Assembly (NCBI RefSeq): GCF_035046485.1
Contig: NC_085138.1
Span: forward strand, 343,990,178 to 344,054,177
Source of the DNA: Aedes albopictus
Lineage: Eukaryota > Arthropoda > Insecta > Diptera > Culicidae
DNA: 64,000 nt
Direction of reading: 5' to 3'
In this document: piece after piece, positions 33,061 to 44,503 of the stretch
How the letters are laid out: every line of letters starts with the position of its first letter
Numbering within the stretch: the first letter of the stretch is position 1
Translations under genes and position numbers: made by a program
Notes under the pieces: model-generated
Databases searched by the model: none
Told to the model about the DNA's origin: nothing
Seen by the model: only the letters and a program-made list of their open reading frames with translations

Positions 33061-33494
33061 ATTCCCTACACATCACGAAAATGGAAATTATGCGCCACCT
33101 GTCTGTCAGTCGTTTAAGTACACGCTCTCTTTTCTGCACTGAAGCACCATCTTGGCGCCATTACTCGAAGTGGACCTCTGCCCCAACCTCCCATCTAAAG
33201 TTTAGTGAAACATCTTTAAATACGTAATCTTGAACTATACAGCCTTGTGAATTAGGTTAAGTGTCGGTTTTAAGTAAAAGGATTAAGAAGAAATTAACTA
33301 GTGCATTTTCTGACTGTGTTAGTAAAAACTGTTGGACTTTCTGAAGTTCCAATTGAAGTGCCATCTGTTCTATCCGGGAAAATCCATCGGCTCACATTTT
33401 GATCGTTACTGCTCGCTGTGCCCTCGACATATGGTCCTTCGAGCAGGATAGCGTCGAATCTTCGCAACTCCGACATTCCTGTGCCCGTGTGTAA
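33061..33494. other. No recognised gene
   Basis: Mixed sequence between a minisatellite and a MITE. It may belong to the 5' region of the BEL/Pao element, but I could not identify an LTR. Confidence 0.3.
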
Positions 33495-33658
33495 GGGACT
33501 ATTCATAAACCACGTAGACTGTTTGAGAGAAGGGGGGATCTAGCCAAAGTCTACGCTCCATACAAATTTCAAAATTTTTGTATGAACGAAAGTCTAGGTG
33601 GGGGGAGGACGGGTCAGAGATGGCTAAAATTTAATCTACGTGATTTATGAAAAGCCCT
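33495..33658. mobile_element. MITE Z copy 1 (TAA-flanked, CATAAACCACGTAGAC ends)
   Basis: It starts GGGACTATTCATAAACCAC and ends with the inverse of AGGGCTTTTCATAAATCAC. TAA lies on both sides (33492-33494, 33659-33661; the exact edge could shift by one base). Two further copies are at 39380-39548 and 54792-54955. Confidence 0.7.
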
Positions 33659-33702
33659 TAACGGCCATAGCGAAGCTGTTAATGAATCCTAGAAAGTTCC
33701 AT

Positions 33703-34668
33703 CACCGACGAACCGACATGCCAGCTAGTGCAAAGGTTCATGAAATTCTCGTCCGAAATTTTAAAATAAAAACCGTTGAAAACTAGCGCCATCTGTTGAT
33801 TTTGGTTCAGAACTATTTTAGCCGAAATATTTCGAGCACTCTTAAATAACGTCACCCATAGGTGTGCTGGAATGAACAGATTCTTCAAACATTGGATAAT
33901 GCTGTTTATTTTATAATATGTAATTACCAAAAGTTCTCATGATAAACTAAGAGAAGATAGATTCACGAACTATGTTCAAAACAAATTTTTTTAGGAGCGT
34001 AAAAGACTCAATAATCTTACAGAATTTCATACTTTGATTGGTTTAAACGTAGAGTGTTTGTTTGTATTCCGCGGCGTCGCCGTCGTCGGTGGTCATGCCT
34101 TCGTCATACTGCAGCCACTCTGCTGATTTTACCAGAACACAATTTCATATCTTAATTTTTAGAAAGCACAATTTATTAATAGGCCTAATTCATGTAAGTC
34201 CTATTGACTTCTGGGAGATTTTCTTTTTTCACATAGAAAGTTGAAACAGTAGTCAGCCCAGTCAGCGTCACTAAAACGGCAGCAGGAGCAGCATCATCGT
34301 TGCGACGCTTGCATAATCCGATGGGAATGTACCGTGCAGATGGTAACAGCCACCACTGTTTGGATTTATTTTCAGGCTGGGACATTTAATATAACATTCT
34401 TAATTGGTTCCTAAAATTCTTAAGCATCCCGTAATTGCCGTAATACTCCATTCTGAGGCAAAGCGAAGCTACAGATTGACAATACTGGCAATCACGTGTT
34501 TTTGTTTACACAGCGTTCGATCGAGACGCCGCGACACCGGCTGTGTAAATGACATGACGGGCTAAACGTCACTTTCAATTTGACACTAGCGATCACTGCA
34601 ATTTGAATTTACCGTGTAATGGTTTCGGTCAAGTCTCGGAATCGAGTGGCACGTCGGTTTAGTCGGTG
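33703..34668 (+). mobile_element. 966-bp DNA element with 7-bp target duplication, copy A
   Basis: The left end is CACCGACGAACCGACATGCC and the right end is the inverse of CACCGACTAAACCGACGTGCC, so the terminal inverted repeats are about 21 bp and imperfect. A perfect 7-bp duplication GTTCCAT flanks it (33696-33702, 34669-34675). Copy B at 52787-53752 has the same length in the opposite orientation. Several short frames are identical between copies (for example 66 residues starting MSQPENKSKQWW), showing high overall identity. No known transposase is visible. CA...TG ends with a 7-8 bp duplication recall P elements, but this is inference; the superfamily is open. Confidence 0.85.
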
Positions 34669-34880
34669 GTTCCATCACCGTGAAACCAAAGATTTTTACT
34701 TTGGTGAAACCGCCATTTCGTCGAAGTAACACTCCTTCTGAAACCGACTTCGACCCGATCGTCCAGTTTCCGGATGCTGAGTTGTGAGTTCCTGTTTCTG
34801 AACAGGCAAATCTATTGCCTCAAAGAGGTAATCACAATTCCAGCATATCTATTTTCCGTTTTGTGTGGGCTATGTTGATC
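34669..34880 (+). other. Probable leader region of the BEL/Pao element
   Basis: GC-mixed sequence lying between two later insertions and directly upstream of the gag remnant once they are removed. It is assigned to the BEL element by position only. Confidence 0.35.
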
Positions 34881-34882
34881 TA

Positions 34883-36156
34883 AGGACTGTTCAATTTATA
34901 AAACGGACAACTTTACAAGGCTATAAAAAGAAGACGCGTAGTTCAAATTTAACCACCCTTGTTTCGTTGTTCAGTACATCATCGTTGCATTATAGTAATA
35001 ATTTTTGAATCGAATAAAAATAATTTTATTTCATAGAAAATCGGCCAGATGTTAAATGAGGTGGATTTTACAATTGCTGAAAATTTGAAATATATATAAA
35101 ATCACTGTTTACATATAGTATATCGTTTTTAATATCAGAAAAGTATGTACCATGCTGCAGCAGCATGAGTAATAAACATTCTGGCAAAGTTTAAACTCGA
35201 TTGGAAAATTAGTTTTTGAAATATTAAAGTCTCAAGAGAGATTCGATTTTTTGATTAAAATTCAATAGTAAAGCAAAAAGGGCAAGAACATGTTCAATAA
35301 ACAATTTTTTAATACATCCAGTCGAAAGTAGGAATAATGCGGTTTCAAATGCAGAAAACTGGTTCTTAATAGCATTGCTGGTTTGGTTACTGTGTGCCAT
35401 TACAGGCACAGTAATCAAAACAGTTTCGTCCTTTGAAGGTTCTTCCAAATAACAATGCAACCTAATACAAATTTTACATAACAATGAAGTAGGAAATAAA
35501 AAAAATTAATCCGATTGTTATAAAATAAAGTGTACAATAACATACGACCAACTTTGTTGAAAACAAACAATAACAAGATTCGCTTGAGTCGAAAATCTGC
35601 ATCAATGGAGCAAAAAGTATGCAATTTTTTACAATGACCATCTTTATGGATTAAATTTTTGATGAAGAATGCAATTAAAGTGTTTTTTTCTTCTGCATCA
35701 TTCAGAAAGCAATATTCTTGTACTCTGGACAAAATTTTAGCCGATTCCGTTGTGCTATTGCATCACAGGACTTAAATAAATATTGTTTAAAAATTTCTAT
35801 GAAAACCAGGCAATTCACTATATCAAGCTGGAGGCAGCTTGGTGCATTTTTACTAACGAACTATTGAGCTTTACCTTTAGTAGAATAGTATAAGATTACA
35901 ATACATTAAAAACTTCATGAAAATATGCATGTTTAGTATGTGGAAAGTTAAGTCGAATTTTGAGAAATGGATTTTTATTGATGTTTTACGAAAACCGCTT
36001 CAGTTACACAATAAAAAACATTTTGCTTAATGTTATATTTTTTCTACATTTGAGAATAGCTACAGAAAGTTATGCAAAAAACTGAAAATGATTTTATTGA
36101 AAAATAAAAAAGATATCGCACAAGCAAGTTGTCCGTTTTATAAATTGAACAGTCCT
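34883..36156. mobile_element. TA-flanked element with 31-bp inverted repeats, 1274 bp
   Basis: The ends are AGGACTGTTCAATTTATAAA continuing ACGGACAACTT and its exact inverse. TA flanks both sides (34881-34882, 36157-36158). The two minus-strand frames at 35224-35732 are AT-rich and unassigned; no transposase motif was found. Tc1/mariner-type target. It inserted just upstream of the BEL gag remnant. Confidence 0.8.
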
Positions 36157-36179
36157 TATGCATTGCAGATCCACTTCGT

Positions 36180-38096
36180 GACGTCATCATGCCCAACAAG
36201 CGCGCGGCAGAGGAGCATTTTCACATCGCTCAATCTCATCAGGAAACTCGTCGATGGATACGATGAGGAAACCCAGGCCGACGAAGTTCCCGTGCGACTT
36301 GTACACCTAACGAAGCCATGGTTAGACTAGAACGAAGTCCAGAGCGAGCTCGAAGAGCGGTCTAAGCTGGAGACCACCTACTACCGTATCAAAGGTTTTC
36401 TTCTGGCCCACAACAAGTCACCGCTCAACGAAACCCTTTCTCTAACCGCTCATGCACCACCGCAAGATTTTTCGTCTGCATCGCAGGTACGACCACCGGA
36501 CGTTAAACTCCCGGTGTTCGACGGCAAGCTGGAAACCTGGATGAATTTCCACGACTTGTTCGTATCGTTGGTGCACTCGTCCCCCGCTCTGTCCAACATC
36601 CAAAAGTTTTACTACCGACGATCGTCGTTGGCAGACGAGGCACTTCAGTTAAGTCAGTCTATCTCGATGGTGGCGTGAAATCTTCTGCTGGACCATTTCC
36701 AGAACACCGATCGGTGGAAGCAAACGTATGTGGACGCTCTGTTTGAATTAGCCCCTCTCAATCGCGAATCGGTCACCGAACTCCACAGCTTGGTGGAGAA
36801 ATTCGAAGCGAACGTTCGATTCCTTAAGGAGAACAGACGGAGCATTGTGACATCTTCCTGATACGCATCCTCAGCACGCGCCTATATCCAACGACTTGAA
36901 GAGATTGGGAAGATAATGCCACTTGCCAAAACGCCGTTTCGTTCAAGGACCTGAAAGCTTTCCTGCAACGACGAGACACAGTTCTCCAGTCGATTCAACC
37001 ATCCAAAGTAATCGACCCTCTGTCGAACACTCTGTTGAAAAAACCTGCACGGCGGCCAATTTCAAGTCACGGAGCGAACCAAGTAACAGCACATCTTCGA
37101 AAGTGGATCATCTGCTCTGATTACCACTCGCTTTACCTCTACGAAGCCTTCTCAAAACTGTCCGCCGATCAACAGGAGGACGAAATTCGCCGACATCAAC
37201 TTTGCTTGCGGCATGGACACCTTTCGAAAGATTCGGAATCATCTAACTGCCGAACTGTTAGTGTAGAATTAACATTTATGTTAAAATACACGTTAATATA
37301 AACAAAAAAAACTGCTTAACTGTCGTGAAAAACACCACACCCGCGACCGATTCCACCTCCTTCGCATCGAAATCGCAGCCCACTGAATTCTAAGTTGGAA
37401 TTTCCAACAATCAAAACCGACGGCATCATCCCATCTATCTCAGCCTCTGTCACGATCACCGAAACTGTGAGTTGCGCATCTGCTGGCGACCCACAGAAGA
37501 CCACCCTCCTCGCTACTGCGGTCACCAACATCATCGACGACAACGGCGTGAAGCACACCGCCCGTGCGCTCCTCGACTCTGGGAGCGAATGCTGCTTCAT
37601 CACCCAACACATCAAGGCCCAGAGAAAGAAAGTTAACCTGCACCGGTATCGCTCAATCATCCACCCACGCGAGGCAAAAAATCTTCACTCGCATTCGTTC
37701 TCAAGTTGGCGAATACTCCACCAACGTCGAGTTCCTCGATTTGCGTAACCATGGACCTACCAGCGATACTTCGGCCTGGGACATGCCACCCGGCATTCAT
37801 CTAGCAGATCCTACATTTGCTGATACCAACCCAGTAGACGTCATTATAGGAGCCGAAATCTTCTTCGAGTTGTTCCGGGTTCCTGGAAGAATTTCTCTTT
37901 GCGAAAACCAGCCAGTATTAGTGAACTCCGTATTTGGCTGGGTGGTATCTGGTAAATCAACAACCCGTCAATCAACATCAATCGTTGCAAACTTTGCCAT
38001 CGTCACATCAAACCAAGCCCCAGCATCGAGCTCCGTAACACAACTACGAAAACACAACGTTCGTCCAAAGGATCAGCATCGCTTCTTCATCTGAAT
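36180..38096 (+). pseudogene. BEL/Pao gag-protease remnant
   Basis: Plus strand. At 36488-36678 the frame reads PPDVKLPVFDGKLETWMNFH then DLFVSLVHSSPALSNIQKFY, typical of the DUF1759 gag domain of BEL/Pao elements; a TGA follows. Gag continues in frame (WKQTYVDALFELAPLNRES, LHSLVEKFEANVRFLKE) to about 36840. BEL-type cysteine motifs remain at 37100-37330 (CSDYHSLYL, RRHQLC, RHGHLSKD). At 37395-37640 there is a retropepsin with ARALLDSGSECCFI (catalytic D in DSG). After a frameshift its C-terminal part follows (ADPTFADTNPVDVIIGAE, FGWVVSGKS) to 38096. Reverse transcriptase, RNase H and integrase are missing. Multiple stops and frameshifts make it inactive. Confidence 0.85.
37258..37317 (+). 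mobile_element. 60-bp A-tailed micro-insert with 5-bp target duplication
   Basis: The insert interrupts the BEL zinc-knuckle region exactly between two copies of AACTG (37253-37257, 37318-37322). Its removal restores a sensible BEL reading across the site. It starts TTAGTGTAGAATTAACATTT, contains the perfect palindrome TTAACATTTATGTTAA inside a GTGTA...TACAC frame, and ends in an A-rich stretch plus CTGCTT. It is the same sequence as the inserts in H1 and H3 (8619-8679, 42078-42139). Confidence 0.75.
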
Positions 38097-38600
38097 CCCA
38101 AAATCAACGAAGTTTCAACAACATAGTCGTCGAACCATTTATCAACGAGCTTGCCACTCTACAAGGTGTACAAGGTGCACCACAACAGGCAACCAATTCA
38201 GTTCAAGCACGCTCTTGAGGCGATGGGTTGCCTCAAGGGAAATGTCCAGGAGTAGGTCTTTCCTCGGAAAGATGACAGGAAAGGGATTGGTATTTCAGGC
38301 AGCAAGATGACGGGTATTTTACTATTAACGGTTATTCGCTGATGTTGACCCTTGGCCAGGTCTAAATGGACGGTATGAGGTTACCCTGAAAGGGCCTATT
38401 TTTATAGGGCAAGAAGTTTGTTTGGAACCTTCCAAAACAATGCTTCCATGGTTACGACGTCTAAATCTTACTAACAAAGAATGATTTGTGATGAATATAA
38501 ACAAGTTTTCTAAATTACTGTAGATCGCTGAAATCTAAGTGAATCATGTGGATGCCGGAGCGGTTTGGGCGCCAACACACGCCACTACAACAACCATCTT
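38097..38600. other. Degraded sequence downstream of the BEL protease
   Basis: It may be the linker between protease and reverse transcriptase of the BEL element. No conserved block is recognised. Confidence 0.3.
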
Positions 38601-38780
38601 ATGGAATGCCAACCTTCCCAACATCGTTCTCCAAACCATCCTCCCCTGAAAACCCTGGCACACTCCTGGAACGCCTCTGAATGGAGCGCTCCCGAAACCA
38701 CTTGGAACGCTCTGGAAACCCCTTGAGACCCTCTTGAAACTCTCTGAAACGCCTCTTAAACCCCAGAAACTGTCCTGAAG
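38601..38780. repeat. Second minisatellite family, short tract
   Basis: Units such as CTCCTGGAACGCCTCTGAAT and GAAACCCCTTGAGACCC, closely matching part of 32485-33060. Confidence 0.7.
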
Positions 38781-38786
38781 CCCCAT

Positions 38787-38945
38787 GAAGATTATTTGAA
38801 GGAATCCCAGGAAGAATCCTGAGCATTCCGGGAAGAATTCTAGGATAAATTCTTACAGGGTTCTTGGGAAGAATACCAAGATAAAACCTTGTAGAAATGC
38901 TCGAGCAAAATCCATGAATAATCATAAATAGGGAGGAATTGCTAA
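38787..38945. repeat. GGAATTCCTGGA-type minisatellite, short tract
   Basis: Units such as GAAGGAATCCCAGGAAGAAT and TTCCGGGAAGAATTC, placed directly after the other minisatellite family and just before H2. Confidence 0.65.
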
Positions 38946-38963
38946 ATCCCTACGAGATGCTTA

Positions 38964-41364
38964 GGGCCAATTTCTTCACCCGCGCTTAAATTTTAAACCA
39001 GGCTTAGCAAAATTTTAAGCCAGGCTTAATTTTTTTTCGATTTTTTCACCTCGGCTTAACCACTAAACCCAGTTTAATAAAGCTACGGTTTACGTTAAGT
39101 GTGGCTTATTTTAAGTGGTGCTCTGAGGTGGCTTAGCAGCGCTAAGCCAAGCTTAAGCCGCAAATTGAAGAATTTGGGTTTCTTCACCTGCTTCATGGAT
39201 AATTTTTAGAAACAGCAGAAAATATTTTTAATAAAACATGTACACTTACGAACTATACAATTGTAACACGTTTTGATACGGATGGAGGCGATGATAATGA
39301 AAATGATAATCTACAGCCAGCGCGTCGTCAATATAAAATATTCAACATCGGTTTTTGGGACAATCAAGTTTTTACATTAGGCGCTGTCCATAAACTACGT
39401 AGACTTTTTTTCGGCCATCTGAGACACCTTCTCCCCACTCGTAGACTTTTGTTCATAGAAAATTTTCGAAATTTGTCTGAAGCGTATACTTTGGCCAGAA
39501 CCCCCCCCCCCCCCCCCCTAAGAGTCTACGTAGTTTATGGATAGGCCCTTAGATTGAAAGTCTTCAAAAAGAAACCGTGTTGATAGTTTTGGAGTCATCC
39601 TGATTTGGAAGTCGAAGGTACATTTGCATTGAAGTTTCTATTTATTTTAATCCGGTTCTTCCATAATTTCAGGTCGCAATCTGTCACAATACACATATTT
39701 TTGTCTCTTATGGTTCAAGAGATATTATTTTATTAACAAACAAGCTTAGGATGACACTCAAAAAAAAATTCTTCTAATAACTTTTCATACACTAATTTCT
39801 TACAAAAATTTAGTTCAAAGCACGTTTAGCCCATCGAATATTCAACATTTTGGCTCATAATTCTAAATATAAAAAGTATTACTCGTGGTGTACTTCTAAA
39901 CTTGGCTTAATTTGAATACCTAATAGGGTGACGTTGGATATTATCGGCAGGTTTGTTCTCTTCGTCGTGGGGGGTTTTTGTCGGTCAAAATGCCTGAAAC
40001 ATGGCCATATCATTCAGCTTACTTTGGAAAGATTTGAGGCTAACTTTGAGTTCAATAGGTTTCAAAAAACCTCCCATGACGAAGAGAACAAAACTGCCGA
40101 AAATACGTAAGTTCCCCTATCTGAAAATGACGCAAGAGGATTTTATATATCTTTTTGCAAGTCAGTACTATGAAATTTGATTTATATTTGCCGTATCGCA
40201 ACGGACTAGTTTTTCGTATTACCTATACCAAACAATTGCAACAGTTGATTCATAATGCAACTGATTTCGGTTGTATTATGAATCATAATGCAATTGTTTG
40301 ATCCACAACCAGAGCTGTCACGGCAAGAGCTTGCCAAATTGTCACCGTTATAGTACAGCTTGCTTGAACAACATTTATTGTCTAGCATGATGGAGCACAT
40401 GACCGTTCCCACCGAACCACCGCGAAGCACGATGATACTGATAAAAATGATCATATTCTAGTGATTTGTTTTTCATTGCAAAAATTTTTACAGCGCACAT
40501 GTAATCCTATTTTTTTATGATGAATATTAATTGCCTTTTTCGAAGATATTTGATGACATTGAATCTAGATATGTCGAAATTACATTTTCAGCACTGCAAA
40601 AAAAATGTTCCGTTTTATATTTTAGTACAAGGCAGCGTGCATCGTATTGACACATTTTTATATTAAAATCCTAAATCTTTTGTATGGGTAGTAACGCACG
40701 ATCATATTTTCCTTTCCTTTAGAGCGTTACGTAATTTTTGAACGGCACCCAAACATTTTTAAAATAAAGTATTAAAAAACACCTATGAATGGAATAAAAG
40801 TGGAATAAACTGTTTCTATTAAGGGATTTCAGTTTTTAGTTGAACTTGAACTTATCTGTAGCTTTTATTGAATGTACTCAATTCAAGATTTTAAACATCG
40901 AAAAATGGTCTGGACTCTGGAGCATCTCACGAACAACACATTTTCAAAAACTCACTATCGAAATGCAACTCTAACAGGGCGATAATGGAGATTATTTATT
41001 CGAAGGCGATTCTTGATATCAAAACATAAAATCAACATTGCAACGTCTGTTATGCAATGTGGCACTCCAACTTTGTACAATGGAAGGCAAATTTGAACAC
41101 CAAATGTTGTGGAACGGACATATGGAGTAGGTACTAAATCGAAGATCTTCAATACTAGCGTAACTGGCGTTACTGGGTAAAATATCAACAGTCTAGGTAA
41201 GATCATCATTATTAATTTCCTTCTGCATCCGAAAAATTTACCGAGCGATTTCGCTTTTCACGCTCAAATTTCATCGGATATTTTGTTGTTGTTACATACT
41301 CCATACTGCATATAACGGGCATTTCAAAATATCGGCGGCTTAAAATGACGTTTCCATCCGGCCC
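38964..41364 (+). mobile_element. Element H2: H-family member without minisatellite
   Basis: The left end GGGCCAATTTCTTCACC follows TTA (38961-38963). Sequence is collinear with H1 but lacks the 1.55 kb minisatellite, having about 250 bp of ordinary sequence there (about 40490-40690). It also lacks the 61-bp micro-insert (empty site 40825-40831), carries an extra piece near 40230-40430, and has lost the last approximately 170 bp except for the final CGGCCC at the right end. The right end meets TAA and then H3 head to head. It contains MITE Z copy 2. Confidence 0.75.
39380..39548. mobile_element. MITE Z copy 2 in H2
   Basis: The ends GGCGCTGTCCATAAACTAC and the inverse of GGGCCTATCCATAAACTAC are flanked by TTA (39377-39379, 39549-39551). 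H1 at about 6155-6175 (TTTACATTAGATTGAAAG) is the empty site, which proves a 3-bp TTA duplication. The arms pair; a C-run sits in the right arm. Confidence 0.85.
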
Positions 41365-42077
41365 TAAGGGCCGATTTCTTCACCTACCCGGCTTAACGAC
41401 GTAAGCCTGGTTTACCTTAAACCACACTTAAAGTTAAGCCAGATTCTAAAGCCCGGTTTAAATATTTGCATTTCTTCACACCGACTTAGCAAATGAAGGC
41501 GATGGCTTACGCTAAGCCAAGCTTAACGAATTTTCCCATATCATTCCAGTGACTTTCCAATGGAAACGTCATTTTAAGCCGCCGGTATTTTGAAATGCCC
41601 GTTATATGCAGTATGGAGTAACAACAACAAAACATCCGCTGAAATTTGAGCAGGAAAAGCGAAATCGCTCGGTAATTTTTTCGGATGCAGAAGGAAATTA
41701 ATAATGATGAACTACCTAGACTGTTGATATTTTACCCAACGCTAGTATCGAAGATCTTCGATTTAGTACCTACTTCATATGATCGTTCCACAACATTTGG
41801 TGTTCGAATTTTCCTTTCATTGTACAAAGTTGGAGTGCCACATTGCAGAAAAGGCGTTGCAATGTTGCTTTATGTTTTGATATCCAGAATTGCCTTCGAA
41901 TAAATAATCTTCATTATCGCCTTGTTAAAGTTGCATTTCGATAGTGACTTTTTGGAAATGTGTTGGTCGTGTGATGCTTCAGAGTCTAGACCATTTTTCG
42001 AATATGTTTAAAATTTTGAACTGTTTACATTCAATGAAAGCCACAGCAAAGTTCAAGTTCAACTAGACACTGAAATC

Positions 42078-42139
42078 TCTTAAGGAGTGTAGAATTAGCA
42101 TTTAAGTTAAAATACACATTAATAAAAACTTAAAAAAAA
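42078..42139 (+). mobile_element. 62-bp A-tailed micro-insert in H3
   Basis: Same insert as in H1, here on the plus strand: TCTTAAGGAGTGTAGAATTA to an A-run, flanked by TGAAATC (42071-42077, 42140-42146). Because H1 and H3 share it at the same position, the insertion predates their separation. Confidence 0.75.
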
Positions 42140-42290
42140 TGAAATCCCTTAATAGAAACAGTTTATTCCATTTTTGTTCCATTCGTTGGTGTTTTTTAAT
42201 ACTTCATTTTAAAAATGTTTAGGTGCCGTTCACAATGCTCTAAAGAAAAGGAAAATATGATCGTGCGTTACGGCCCATGCAAAAAATTTA

Positions 42291-43841
42291 GGAACTCCAA
42301 GGAGTTCTTCAGGAATTCCTCTTAAATATTTCCAATTTTTTTTACTATGGATTTCTCCTTGAAGGAATTTCCTCTAAGATTCCTCCAGGAATTTGCCTTG
42401 GGATTCCTCCAGGAACACCTCCAGGGGCTCCTTCAGGAATTTTTCAAGGACTTTCTCTAAGGGGTCCCTGCGGCAATTCCTTCAGAAAGTTATCTACGAT
42501 TCCTACAGGAAGTCCTGCATGAATTTCTTCCAGGGATTCCTCAGGAATTATTCCAGGGATTCCTAGAGGAATTTCTCCAAGAATTCCTCGAGGAATTCCT
42601 TCATGTTTTTCTGCAGGTATTCGTCTAAGATTTTTCCAGAGATTACTTCAAGTTCCTCCAGGATTTCCTCTAGAAACTCCTCCAGGAGTTTCTCCAGGGA
42701 TTTCTTCAGCATTTCCTCTGGGGTACCTCCAGGAATTTTTCCAAGGATTTCCCCAGAGATTCTTCCACAAGATCCTTCAGCAATGCATCCAGGGATTTCT
42801 CCAGTAGTTCCTCTGAGATCCCTCTAGGAATTTCTCCAGGAACAGGGGTTCATGCAGGAATATTTCCAAGACTTTCTTTAGGAGATCCCTTTGGAAATTC
42901 TTCTAGGAATTTATCTGCCATTCCTACAAGAGTTCCTCCAGGAATTTCTCCGAGGATTCCTCCAGGAATTCCTCCAAGGATTCCTCGAGGAATTCCTTCG
43001 GGATTTTGTCCAGGAATTCCTTTGAGATTTTACCAGAGATTCCTTCAAGAATACCTTCAAAATTTCCTCTAGCAACTCTTCCAGAAATTCCTGTAGGATT
43101 TTTAAAAGGATTCTTTCAGAGATTTTTCCACTAGATCATCCAGGAAATTCTTCTGGAATTCCTCTGAGATTCCTCCCAGAATTTCTCAAGGAATTTGCCC
43201 AAGGATTCCTCTAGGCACACCTCCAGGAATTCCTTCAGGAATTCTTCCTGAATTTGTTTAAGGAATCCCTTCGGGAATTCTTCCAGGAATTTATTTGCGA
43301 TTCCTACACATTTTTTCCAGAAATTCTTGCAGGAATTTCTTTCGGGGATTCCTCTAGGAATTTCTTCAAAAAATTCTCCAGGATTTCCTCCATGGATTTC
43401 TCCAAAGATTTCTTCAGGGATTACTCCGAGATACCTCCAGGATTTTTCCAGGGATTCCTCCAGAGATTCTTCCACAAGATCATCCAGGAATACATCCAGA
43501 AATTTCTTTCGGGGAGCCCTTCAAGCATTCCTAGAGGAATTCCTTTATGTTTTTCTCCAGGAATTCATCTGAGAATTTCCAGAAAATCCTTCAAGACACC
43601 AGAAGTTTCTCTAGGAATTCTTCTGAGATAGCTCCATGAATTTTTCCAGAGGTTCCTCTGAGATTCCTCCAGATATTTGTCCAGGAATTCTTTCAGGAAC
43701 ACCTCCAGTTATTGCTCCAGAAATTCCTCCAAGAACTCATTCAGGAACTCCTCCAGGGGTTCCTCCTGGAATTTCTTTAAGAGATTTTTCCAGGGAACTT
43801 CTTTCTAAAAATTTATCTGTGATTCCTCCAGGAATTCCTCT
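42291..43841. repeat. GGAATTCCTGGA minisatellite inside H3
   Basis: Inverse of the tract in H1, with nearly the same length and the same order of variant units, so it was copied as part of the element. Open frames over it are not genes. Confidence 0.85.
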
Positions 43842-44503
43842 GCAACGAGTTGCAAAACATTTTTGCAGTGAAAAACAAATCACTAGAATATGATCAATTC
43901 TATCAGTGCCATCGTGCTTATGAATCATTTTGCAATTTTTTTGGTATAGTATGAAAAACTAGTCCGTTGTGATACGGCAAGTATAAATCAAATTTCATAG
44001 TGCTGAGTTGCGAAAGGATATTTAAAATCAACTTGCATCATTTTTAGGTAGTGGAACTTATGTATTTTCGGCAGTTTTGTTTTCGACATCATAAAAGGTT
44101 TTTTGAAACCTATTGAACTCAAAGTTGGCCACAAATCCTTCCAAATTAAGCTGAATGATATGGCAATGTTTCAGGCATTTTGGGCAACGAAAAACCCCCC
44201 ACGACAAAGAGAACAAACCTGCCGATAAAAACCATCGTCACCCTATTAGGTATTCAAAAAAAAGTCATGTTTAGAAGTACACCACGACTAATACTTTTTT
44301 ATATTTAGAATTATGAGTCAAAATGTTGAATATTCGATGGGCTAAACGTGCTTTGAACTAAGTTTCTGTAAGAAATCAGTGTATAAAAAGTAATTTGAAG
44401 ATTTTTTTTAGTGTAATTTGTTTGTTAAAAAAATAATATCTCTTGAACCATAACATTGTTCATTGTGACCTGACATTGTGGAAAGGACTGGATTAAAATA
44501 AAT

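Noticed and set aside
32762..33139. Minus-strand frame of 125 residues rich in G, F and R
   Set aside because: Product of the CCTGGAACGCC minisatellite.
33120..33200. Retroviral-type primer-binding site (TTGGCGCCATTACTCG) marking a BEL LTR
   Set aside because: Only the first few bases resemble a tRNA 3' end complement, and no LTR pair could be found around it.
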